From Myxococcaceae bacterium (GTDB lineage Bacteria > Myxococcota > Myxococcia > Myxococcales > Myxococcaceae), in assembly GCA_004173515.1 (NCBI GenBank), contig SECN01000051.1, positions 1 through 37,362 on the forward strand: a DNA stretch of 37,362 nt. Direction: 5' to 3'. Every line of letters starts with the position of its first letter. The first letter of the stretch is position 1. The translations under genes were made by a program, and so were the position numbers. This document shows, piece by piece, positions 1 to 6,788 of this stretch. The notes below the pieces were generated by a model, which saw only the letters and a program-made list of their open reading frames with translations, was not told where the DNA came from and ran no database searches.

Positions 1-2
1 GC

Positions 3-461
3 GCCGCGGTCCGTGTCCATGCGGGGCAGGCGATGATGGCGCAAGCCCACCGGGACCTGCCGAAGGGCGTGCGCGACGCGCTGGGAGACAGCCCCGAAGT
101 GCGTGCCATGCATGAAACCGGAAGGGCGGGGGCCGGTATGTCTGGTGCGCCGAAGCATCACGTGCTCCCGCAGGAACATCGTCAATGGTTCGAGAAGCGC
201 GGCTTCAAGGGCGCCATGGACATCGATCAGTTCTGCGTCAGGTTGGAGCAGGCCCAGCATGAGGCGATTCACGGCGGGGGGAACTGGAAGCTGGGGCGTA
301 CATGGCCCGGTGAGTGGAACCGGCTGATCATGGAGGTACTGCGCGATGCCGAGGCCGAAGCTGGACGGATGTTGACGCGAAATGCAGTCCTGGACATCGT
401 TGCGGATCGAATGAAGGACTACCGGATCCCGATGAGCTTCACGTCCGGGAGAAGACGATGA
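3..461 (+). CDS. SitA-like polymorphic toxin, C-terminal part (N-terminus outside window)
   Basis: The frame is open from the first bases of the window, so the true start (signal peptide and lipobox, in this family) lies upstream; an internal ATG at 33 is probably not the start. The visible part has a KHHVLPQEHRQWF stretch followed by an H-E-A-I-H-G-G-G-N-W motif and an LGRTWPGEW segment. This histidine pattern is typical of the toxic C-terminus of the Myxococcus paralogous lipoproteins TIGR02269/SitA. Those are outer-membrane lipoproteins passed between kin cells by outer-membrane exchange, and they kill recipients lacking the matching immunity protein. The paired histidines suggest an HNH/AHH-type nuclease, which is inference. 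The stop codon overlaps the start of the next gene (ATGA), as expected for a toxin-immunity pair. Family moderately sure, activity not proven. Confidence 0.72.
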   Translation, partial: AAVRVHAGQAMMAQAHRDLPKGVRDALGDSPEVRAMHETGRAGAGMSGAPKHHVLPQEHRQWFEKRGFKGAMDIDQFCVRLEQAQHEAIHGGGNWKLGRTWPGEWNRLIMEVLRDAEAEAGRMLTRNAVLDIVADRMKDYRIPMSFTSGRRR

Positions 462-928
462 GCGGCGGAGATGCCTGGCGGGGCAACATCAAGGCACGCC
501 TGTATGAACGAGTCCGTGCGCGCGGCTACGACTCGCTCACGGCCTTCGCCGATGCGCGCCCTGCTGTCCCGCTGTACGCGCTGGCCGATGAGCTTGGTAA
601 CGATGACGTTGCCGCAGTGCAGGTATTGAGTGGGTTGCTTGCAGAAGCGGAACAGCGCAAGAAGGTCACGCGCTTCGTCCGCGATGTTCTCGTGCGTCTC
701 TTGTCTCAGAGCCTTCCCGACGGTTGGCCTGCCGTGCTGGATGACGCGAACCTATTCAGGGTAGCCAAGGCACTCGGATCGTGGTCCGCATACACCCCAG
801 AAACCCATAAGGAGCGGGCGAGATTGGCCAGGGCGGCACTTCGCGCGAACCCGCCCCCCGCTGGATGGCGCCCGCTCGGCCCCGACGACGAGCTTCTTCG
901 GGCACTCCTCCCCGACGAAGAAGCCTGA
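458..928 (+). CDS. Presumed SitI-type immunity protein
   Basis: 156 residues, starting at an ATG that overlaps the toxin stop codon (ATGA) with a GGGAGAAG Shine-Dalgarno just upstream. An open frame extends further 5' but only by antisense-like reading inside the toxin gene. The protein is soluble, has no signal peptide or membrane segment, and looks largely helical (for example LTAFADARPAVPLYALADEL). I recognise no domain by sequence. The function is inferred purely from position: in SitAI loci a small cytoplasmic immunity gene directly follows the toxin and is translationally coupled to it. It should neutralise the upstream toxin in the producing cell and in kin. Immunity proteins are very diverse, so the lack of a recognisable family is not surprising. 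Confidence 0.6.
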   Translation: MSGGDAWRGNIKARLYERVRARGYDSLTAFADARPAVPLYALADELGNDDVAAVQVLSGLLAEAEQRKKVTRFVRDVLVRLLSQSLPDGWPAVLDDANLFRVAKALGSWSAYTPETHKERARLARAALRANPPPAGWRPLGPDDELLRALLPDEEA

Positions 929-967
929 CCAGCACCAGGCCTCGCGAACCGGCAGGGTGCGCCCGCG

Positions 968-1744
968 TCAGCCGAAGCTCGAATCCGCCGAGCCTGCGTT
1001 GCCGCCCGCCAGGGGCTTGTAGGGAAAGTAGAGGTTCCGCACGAAGCGGGTGAAGAGGTGCTCCTCGTTCCACCGCTGACGGGCCATGCCGTACACGCCC
1101 GGGGCTCGCAGGTCGTGGGCGGAGACGCCGGTGACGAACTCGCGCTCGCTGTAGATGGCGAACACCTCGTCGACCGCCGCTCGGCTGCGGTACGTGCGCA
1201 GCACGGTGCGGTAGATGAGTTCGCTCTCGTCCTTCGTGAAGGCCAGTCCCTGGATGGCGTGCGCCATCTCGTGGAAGACGAGGTACTGCTCCGATTCCAG
1301 CCGATCCTGCCGCAGGGCGATGCGTGCGCGGGGCCAGTCCGGACGGTCCCAGAACAACCCCGCGGCTTTTGGTGACACCGCCTTCGGATAGCCATACTTC
1401 GCCAGGGTGTGTCCTGCGGGAATCAGCTCCAGCGTGATGGGCCGGGCCGCCTCCAACCGGGCGATGAGCGCGAGGTTGCCGGAGAGCTGTCGGGCGATCT
1501 CCTCCTGCACCCGCTGCACCTGCGCTGCGGGAGCGCCGTAGGTCTTGAACTCCAGCTTCGCCTGCACGTAGGCGCGGGCGCGCGCGGGTCCCTCCGCGGG
1601 AGGACGGCCTCCGCGCGCCTCGAAGACATCGCCTCCCGCCAGCAGCGTGAAGGCGCTCAGGGGCTGACGGTTTCCGACCTCCGCCGCCAGCGGGGTGACG
1701 TCCGGCGTGGAGCCGTCCAGGGTCTCGGAGTGCTCTGGTTGCAT
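968..1744 (-). CDS. Small zinc-metallopeptidase-like protein (HEMAH motif)
   Basis: 258 residues from the ATG at 1744, which is preceded by an AAGGGGATGG ribosome-binding stretch. A zincin motif HEMAH lies near residues 158-162 in YLVFHEMAHAIQGL, and a later DEVFAIYSEREF segment could supply the third zinc ligand (Glu), an arrangement seen in small gluzincin-like proteins. The start chosen here gives no clear signal peptide, although an in-frame 5' extension exists. The gene follows a lipoprotein gene on the same strand with a 13-base gap, so the two are probably one transcript. Substrate unknown. It could be an inactive zincin fold, but the two His and the Glu of HExxH are all present. Confidence 0.6.
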   Translation of the reverse strand: MQPEHSETLDGSTPDVTPLAAEVGNRQPLSAFTLLAGGDVFEARGGRPPAEGPARARAYVQAKLEFKTYGAPAAQVQRVQEEIARQLSGNLALIARLEAARPITLELIPAGHTLAKYGYPKAVSPKAAGLFWDRPDWPRARIALRQDRLESEQYLVFHEMAHAIQGLAFTKDESELIYRTVLRTYRSRAAVDEVFAIYSEREFVTGVSAHDLRAPGVYGMARQRWNEEHLFTRFVRNLYFPYKPLAGGNAGSADSSFG

Positions 1745-1757
1745 GCGCCCATCCCCT

Positions 1758-2018
1758 TCAGGAGCAGCTCTTCGCCTGCTGGTTGCATTCGTCGACGCAC
1801 CCCGGGGTCTGTGTATCGGGCGTGCGGCCCACCGACTGGCCCTGTTCGGAGTCCTGGGGAATCCGCAAGGCGGCCCAGGAGGGAGGCTGGCAGCTGTTGA
1901 GACAGGCGTCGTACCGGCTGCGACACGACGGCGACATGTTCGAGGTGTCGAGCGTCGCGCACCCGGAGAGCACCAAGAGCCCGCCCGCCACCAGCGCGAG
2001 TCCACGAGAGAGGTTCAT
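1758..2018 (-). CDS. Small Cys-rich lipoprotein
   Basis: 86 residues. The N-terminus is a clear lipoprotein signal: Met-Asn-Leu-Ser-Arg, a hydrophobic core, then the lipobox LSGC near residue 19, so the mature protein should be lipidated. The mature part is short with several cysteines (CRSRYDACLNSC, then CVDECNQQAKSC near the end). The repeated CxxxC spacing resembles small disulfide-bonded or CX3C-type helical hairpins. ATG at 2018 was chosen over a longer open frame because it places the signal peptide at the N-terminus. It is the first gene of a likely two-gene transcript with the zincin at 968-1744. Function unknown; it may be a partner or anchor of the zincin. Confidence 0.62.
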   Translation of the reverse strand: MNLSRGLALVAGGLLVLSGCATLDTSNMSPSCRSRYDACLNSCQPPSWAALRIPQDSEQGQSVGRTPDTQTPGCVDECNQQAKSCS

Positions 2019-2146
2019 GGCTGGGAGTCTACGCGGCCCGGGACCTGTTTTCGCGCGACCCCCGAGGCTTCGCGATGGACCGGAGTGCATGGCACGTCAC
2101 ACTGGGCTGGCACTCTGTCTGCGTGTCCCCCTCCCAAGGTCCCTCC

Positions 2147-3070
2147 ATGTTCCGTCCGCGCAGCGTCCCGATGCTCGCAGCCCTCGTGCTGTTCCCACTC
2201 CTCGCCGGATGCCCGGCGGATCCCGAATGCACGGAGGATCGTGACTGCGCGGCCCGTGGGCCGGACGTCGTCTGTGTCGACGAACTCTGTGTCCAGGCCC
2301 CCGCCTCGGATGCCGGGTCCACGGACGCCGGTCAGACGGACTCGGGCACGGACGCCGGTGTAAGTGACGCCGGTCCGAGCGACGCGGGGCAGACCGATGC
2401 GGGCACGGACGCCGGCCCGTCCGACGCGGGCTCGGACGGAGGCACCTCCGTTCCGGAAGCCTCGCTGCGCATCACCGAAATCAACCCGAACCTCCCGCAG
2501 GACCTCATCGAAATGGTGGCCGTCACCGGCGGGACGCTGGGCGGCATCTCGCTCGTGGAGCTGACCAACGCCGACTTCAGCTTCACGTTCCCCCAGGGCT
2601 ACGTGGTGGAGGCCGGGGCCGTGCTGGTGCTCCACCTGGGGGGCAACTGCACCGACGCGCCCGGGACACCGGCCTCCTGTGGCCAGACCGCTCCCTTCAC
2701 CGCCACGGCCTGGGACTTCAGCACGCCGGGCTCGCTGAGCTACTCCGGCAAGGTCTTCGAACTCCTCGCGTCAAACGGCTCGCCCGTGGATGGCGTTCCC
2801 TTCGTCAGGGCCTCCGGGGTGATGCCCGACGGCACGGTCGCCGCGGTCCAGCGCCTGCAAGCGGATCGCGTCTGGGATGCCACGCCCTGCATCGACAATC
2901 CGGCGTCGGAGTTCGCCAAGGACCGCTACTGCCGCAACATCGCGGTGAACTGGACCAACCCGATGACGGACTCCAGCGTCATGCGCATCGTCGGCACCAC
3001 CCCACTCGCGACCCCGGGACTGGCGACGCAGTGGAGCGGCCCGCTGCCCTCACGTTGGGGCACCTACTGA
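2147..3070 (+). CDS. TDAG-linker lipoprotein with lamin-tail-like domain
   Basis: 307 residues from the ATG at 2147. The signal sequence ends in the lipobox LLAGC near residue 20. It is followed by a short Cys-rich segment (CTEDRDCAARG, then VCVDELC) of the kind common at the N-terminus of myxobacterial surface lipoproteins, then an Asp-Ala-Gly-rich linker, then a beta-rich domain beginning near LRITEINPNLPQDLIEMV. That opening resembles the lamin-tail (LTD) fold, usually seen as INEI followed by E-F/Y-I/V-E. The GGTLGGISLVEL and VVEAGAVLVLHLGG segments also fit. The protein is probably outer-membrane-anchored and surface exposed. Function unknown. It is transcribed divergently from the zincin-lipoprotein pair across a 128-base gap. 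Confidence 0.65.
   Translation: MFRPRSVPMLAALVLFPLLAGCPADPECTEDRDCAARGPDVVCVDELCVQAPASDAGSTDAGQTDSGTDAGVSDAGPSDAGQTDAGTDAGPSDAGSDGGTSVPEASLRITEINPNLPQDLIEMVAVTGGTLGGISLVELTNADFSFTFPQGYVVEAGAVLVLHLGGNCTDAPGTPASCGQTAPFTATAWDFSTPGSLSYSGKVFELLASNGSPVDGVPFVRASGVMPDGTVAAVQRLQADRVWDATPCIDNPASEFAKDRYCRNIAVNWTNPMTDSSVMRIVGTTPLATPGLATQWSGPLPSRWGTY
2306..2443 (+). repeat. Degenerate coding repeat encoding an (S/T)DAG linker
   Basis: Within the lipoprotein gene, codons for Ser/Thr-Asp-Ala-Gly recur with variable spacers (for example GSTDAGQTDSGTDAG). The DNA is a degenerate GACGCCGG-type repeat. This is a low-complexity, probably flexible and acidic linker between the lipid anchor and the folded domain. 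A similar linker occurs in the gene at 16063-18081. Confidence 0.7.
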
Positions 3071-3091
3071 CGGGAACGTGACATTCCAGAG

Positions 3092-3106
3092 GAGAGGTAA
3101 CCTCTC
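3092..3106. promoter_or_regulatory. 15-bp perfect inverted repeat (operator or small hairpin)
   Basis: GAGAGGT-A-ACCTCTC is a perfect palindrome with a one-base centre, 21 bases after the stop of the lipoprotein gene and about 175 bases before the first peptide gene. As a hairpin the loop would be only about three bases and no clear T run follows, so it is a weak terminator. An operator for the peptide locus is the alternative. Confidence 0.4.
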
Positions 3107-3279
3107 TTCAGCACTGCCTGCGTGTGCTGATCAAGACGCGGAGCATGGGATTGCATCCGGAATCCAGGAAGTGTTGGAGGGGCCCTGCTCACCTGGCTTG
3201 CCTGGCTTGTTCCCTCCCAGGTCCTTTCCTACGCTTGCCATCCTTCGCGGAAACCCCCTCATCTCCTGGAGTCTCTTTC

Positions 3280-3498
3280 ATGCGGTACACGCGCAAGAAC
3301 ATCTCCGAGTTGCTCGACACCGTTCAGGGCAGCCCCGACGTGATGGGCTTCTGGACGTCCACCTTCGGCGGCTACACGTTCACGATGACTCCCTCCGCGG
3401 GCGGGACCATCTGGCAGGACGTGAGCTACCCCGGCCACAAGGTCTGTGAGGACGGCGGCCAGGTCATCGCCGAGGACGCCGCCACCGCCTGTCGCTAG
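3280..3498 (+). CDS. Putative RiPP-like precursor peptide A
   Basis: 72 residues. ATG at 3280 is preceded by GGAG eight bases upstream. There is no hydrophobic signal peptide. It aligns with the next gene: the N-terminal part reads MRYTRK-x-(I/V)-SELL, then TV-x-G-x-PDVMGF-x-TS-x-F. The middle is variable and rich in Thr, Ser, Gly and aromatics, followed by GT(I/V)WQD. Each copy has just two cysteines, one in (K/R)VC and one in a terminal CR. A conserved leader-like N-terminus and a variable tail beside an ABC exporter and a protease are what RiPP precursors look like. No classical RiPP modification enzyme lies beside it. A small secreted or structural protein is possible. Confidence 0.6.
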   Translation: MRYTRKNISELLDTVQGSPDVMGFWTSTFGGYTFTMTPSAGGTIWQDVSYPGHKVCEDGGQVIAEDAATACR

Positions 3499-3541
3499 CG
3501 CCCGCTGTCTTCAACCCCATCGAGATACACGGAGTCTACGG

Positions 3542-3751
3542 ATGCGTTACACGCGCAAGGATGTGTCGGAACTGCTGGAGACGGTGAACGGTGGCCCGGA
3601 CGTCATGGGCTTCGCCACGTCGAACTTCTCCTCCACCACGTACACGCTCGTCGCCTCGGGGCCGGGCACGGTGTGGCAGGACCTCTACAACTCGGCCCAC
3701 CGGGTGTGTTCGGAGGATGGCGCCACGTCCCCCTCCGAGGATTGTCGCTAG
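3542..3751 (+). CDS. Putative RiPP-like precursor peptide B (paralog of A)
   Basis: 69 residues. ATG at 3542 has GGAG seven bases upstream, within the same GGAGTCT heptamer that precedes peptide A, so the duplication included the ribosome-binding region. The sequence begins MRYTRKDVSELLETVNGG and shares PDVMGF, TS-x-F, GT(I/V)WQD, the (K/R)VC cysteine and the terminal CR with peptide A. The segment between SNF and GTVWQD (Ser, Thr, Tyr-rich) and the region before the last Cys differ most. It lies 43 bases after gene A and 39 bases before the GH57-DUF1611 gene, so all are probably co-transcribed. The pair may be a two-component peptide or two substrates of one pathway. Confidence 0.6.
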   Translation: MRYTRKDVSELLETVNGGPDVMGFATSNFSSTTYTLVASGPGTVWQDLYNSAHRVCSEDGATSPSEDCR

Positions 3752-3790
3752 CCTCCAGCCTCACGCTTCACTTCGCCTCACGGCCCCTCC

Positions 3791-6778
3791 ATGAATCCCA
3801 GCCTCACGCTGATCCTCAACACCCACATGCCTCAGGTGTTGGGCACGGGGCCCCTCTTCGATGAGCCGGAGAACTGGCTCTTCGAAGCGCTGACAGAGAC
3901 GTACCTTCCGCTGTTCCGGATGTTGGAGCGCTGGGACTCCCGGCGCTTCGCCGGCACGCTGGTGATGTCCTTCACCCCGTGCCTCGTGGATCAGCTCCTC
4001 GACTGCGAGGAGCGCTACACGGGCTATCTGCACCTGCTCGGGCGCATCGCCACGCGCGAGCTGGAGCGCACGTCGCGGCTGGACCTCTACAACCGCTACG
4101 AGAAGTTCCCACAGTCGCTCTCCGAGGAGGCGCTGTCGCGCGTCCACCGCACCGCGGGCATGTACCTGCGGCGCGTGGAGGACAGCCTGGCGTTCCTCCA
4201 GGAGCACAGCCTGCGCGACGTGTTCGCGCAACTGGGCCGCTCGCGACTGCCCGGCGTCCAGCTGTGGACGTCCTCGCCCCAGCACAACTTCCTGCCCTTC
4301 TTCGAGCCCGCCACCGCGGACCGGCTGGTGGCGCGCGGCGTGGAGTCCTTCCAGGAGGTGTTCGGCCGCGAGCCAGACGGCTTCTGGCTGCCCGAGTGCG
4401 CCTTCCAGCCCGGAGTCGAGCGCGTGCTCACGCGCCACGGCATCCGGCGGACCGCGCTCAGCCTGAATGGCATTGGCGCCTCGCAGCCGCAGGAACCCAG
4501 CGGCGTGTTCCGCCACGAGGACCTGGAGGTGCTCGTCCACGACTACCGCATCGGGTTGCACCTGTGGAAGTCGCCCGACGCCACCTTCCCGGCGCACCCC
4601 CTCTACCGCGAGTTCTTCCGCGACGTGGGCTTCGATGTCCGGCCCGAGTACTTCGAGGAGCTGGGCATCCCCGTGCCTCCGCACAAGCGCGGGCATGTGT
4701 GGACGGGCCTCAAGTACCACGCGGTGACGGGCCAGCAGGTGGGGCTGGGAGAGAAGCACCTCTACGACCTGGAGGCCGCTCGCGCGCAGGTGCCGCACCA
4801 CGTGCGCGCGTTCTGGGACCTGTTGGAGTCGCGCCGCTCGCTCGTGCAGGACGGTCGGACGTTCGTGCTGGCCTTCGACACGGAGCTGTTCGGCCACTGG
4901 TGGCACGAAGGCATCGAGTGGCTCGACGGCGTGATGCAGCCGAAGCTGCCCCAGGAGGTGGCCGTCGCCGCGCCCGTGACGCCGTCGCCTCCTCCTTCGC
5001 TGCCCCGGCTCTACTATTCGACGTGGGGGCGGGATTTCTACAGCGAGCACTGGCTGACGCCGGGCAACTGCTGGATGTTCGGGCTCATCAAGCTCGTGGA
5101 GGCGCAGCTCCCCGCGCCGGTGGATGCCGAGTCGCGGGAGACGTGGCGCCGCTTCGAGGTCTTCAGCGGCAGCGACATGCTGTTCATGATGCCGGACCCC
5201 TCGCAGCGGGAGCGCGCTCGCACGCTGTTCCTCCAGCGCTACGCGGACGTCGTCTCGCGCCTGCCGGACTTCACGCCGGAGCTGCTCACCGCGTTCCCGG
5301 TGGATCCGTTCAAGTGCGTACTCGTCCATGTGGGAAAGCCGGGGGAGGAGGCACCGCCGCCGTTCCTGCTGCGACGCCTGTCGCGCCAGGGCGCTGCCGA
5401 GGCGCGCCGAGAGATCACCCTCGACCCGGAGGGGGTCGACGTCGCGGGGCTGCGCGTCTCATTCCAGTACTTCCTGCTGCACCCGCAGGCCCGCTATGCG
5501 CTGCGCGTGGAGGGCTCCGAGCGCGAGCACACCTTCCAGATGCCGGACTACGGCGTGCCGCTGCTCATCGCGCCGGACACGCGCACCTATCCCAAGTACG
5601 ACCCGGAGGTGCTGTACCGGAAGCTGGCGGAGATCTGGGAGGGCGACCAGCGGCTGCCCATCCTCCAGACCCCCACGCTGCGCAGCCAGCACATGTACAC
5701 GCGCGAGCATGTGACGAAGGTGCTCGGCGGCAAGCGGACCGCGGTCTTCAAGTACAACAAGGAGGGCTACGCGCTCTTGCGCTTCCGCGAGCAGAGCGTG
5801 GCTCCGGCGTCGGTCGTGTTCGACGACACCGTGTCGCTCAGCGACGCGGGCGCTTACATCCAGGCCGGTTCGCTGTCCGTGCCCGTGAGCAGCGACCCCG
5901 CCGAGATTGCGAAGCAGGACTTCGACGCCGTTGTCTTCACGTGCTCGCTCAACTTCGAGTCCGAGGTGCCGCACGTCCGGGCGCTGCTCGAGGTGGCCAC
6001 GCGCAAGCGACTGCCGGTGGTGTCGCTGTACGACGACATCCTCTACTACGACCTCTTCGACGGGCTGGAGCCGGACCCCTCGCTCTTCCACCGCGTGGCG
6101 GTGCCGGAGCAGGACGCGCTCGCGCACCCGGGCCCGGTGGACTACCGGCCGCGCAACCTGCTGGGCGTCTTCGGAACGGACACGGTGCAGGGCAAGTTCA
6201 CCACGCAGGTCTACCTGCGCGAGGCGCTGGCGAAGCACGTGCGCGTGCGCCACCACTCCACGGAGCCCACGGGCATCCTGCTGGGCGCGGACACCGGCTA
6301 CTCGCGCGTGCTGCGCGTGGAGGCCGGACCGCGCCTCGCCTTCGAGCGGCGGCTCATGCTGGAGCTGGCCCGGGACTGCGACGTGGTCATCACCGGCGGG
6401 CAGAACGGGCTGCTCTACGCACCGGCCGGCGCGGACCGACGGAGCAACGCCTCCACGATGATCTACGAGACGTTCCTGCCCCGGCTCATCGTGCTCAGCG
6501 TGTCGGTGGACACGAAGCCGGAGGACGTGCTCGCGACGCGCGAGTATCTGGAAGCGCTGGCCCGCGAGCACGACGTGCCCTGCACGGTGGTGGGCTTGGC
6601 GATGATGGGCGGGCGCAAGCTGCTGGGCAGCCGGTGGACGGAGACGTGGTTCCTGGGCGTCCGGGACGAGGTGTTGGAGGCCGCGCGGCAGCGGCTGGAG
6701 CAGCGGACCGGACTGCGCGTCCACGCCATCCCCGAGGAAGTGGACGCGCTGGCCCGGAGCGTGCTCACGTCCCTGTGA
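3791..6778 (+). CDS. GH57 family enzyme fused to a DUF1611-like P-loop domain
   Basis: 995 residues, roughly two halves. The N-terminal half is glycoside hydrolase family 57 of the 1,4-alpha-glucan branching enzyme type: it opens LTLILNTHMPQVLG, followed by WLFEALTETYLPLFRML, then FWLPECAF with the presumed nucleophile Glu near residue 202, and AFDTELFGHWW with the presumed acid/base Asp near residue 363. A YSTWGRDFYSEHW segment follows. The C-terminal part (about 660-995) has a Rossmann-like start (DAVVFTCSLNF) and a P-loop-like GTDTVQGKFTT near residue 795. Next come TGILLGADTG and DVVITGGQNGLL, resembling DUF1611/DgcN proteins (D-glutamate N-acetyltransferase in the studied member). The start lacks a strong Shine-Dalgarno. 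GH57 is confident, DUF1611 moderate. The joint role is unknown; glycan or peptide tailoring is a guess. Confidence 0.75.
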   Translation: MNPSLTLILNTHMPQVLGTGPLFDEPENWLFEALTETYLPLFRMLERWDSRRFAGTLVMSFTPCLVDQLLDCEERYTGYLHLLGRIATRELERTSRLDLYNRYEKFPQSLSEEALSRVHRTAGMYLRRVEDSLAFLQEHSLRDVFAQLGRSRLPGVQLWTSSPQHNFLPFFEPATADRLVARGVESFQEVFGREPDGFWLPECAFQPGVERVLTRHGIRRTALSLNGIGASQPQEPSGVFRHEDLEVLVHDYRIGLHLWKSPDATFPAHPLYREFFRDVGFDVRPEYFEELGIPVPPHKRGHVWTGLKYHAVTGQQVGLGEKHLYDLEAARAQVPHHVRAFWDLLESRRSLVQDGRTFVLAFDTELFGHWWHEGIEWLDGVMQPKLPQEVAVAAPVTPSPPPSLPRLYYSTWGRDFYSEHWLTPGNCWMFGLIKLVEAQLPAPVDAESRETWRRFEVFSGSDMLFMMPDPSQRERARTLFLQRYADVVSRLPDFTPELLTAFPVDPFKCVLVHVGKPGEEAPPPFLLRRLSRQGAAEARREITLDPEGVDVAGLRVSFQYFLLHPQARYALRVEGSEREHTFQMPDYGVPLLIAPDTRTYPKYDPEVLYRKLAEIWEGDQRLPILQTPTLRSQHMYTREHVTKVLGGKRTAVFKYNKEGYALLRFREQSVAPASVVFDDTVSLSDAGAYIQAGSLSVPVSSDPAEIAKQDFDAVVFTCSLNFESEVPHVRALLEVATRKRLPVVSLYDDILYYDLFDGLEPDPSLFHRVAVPEQDALAHPGPVDYRPRNLLGVFGTDTVQGKFTTQVYLREALAKHVRVRHHSTEPTGILLGADTGYSRVLRVEAGPRLAFERRLMLELARDCDVVITGGQNGLLYAPAGADRRSNASTMIYETFLPRLIVLSVSVDTKPEDVLATREYLEALAREHDVPCTVVGLAMMGGRKLLGSRWTETWFLGVRDEVLEAARQRLEQRTGLRVHAIPEEVDALARSVLTSL

Positions 6779-6788
6779 CGGAGCCTTG

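Noticed and set aside
3190..3240. Sigma-54-type promoter before the peptide genes
   Set aside because: TTGCCA and GG elements are present and a 9-bp direct repeat CCTGGCTTG occurs at 3192-3209, but the GG-to-GC spacing is not the required 10 bases.
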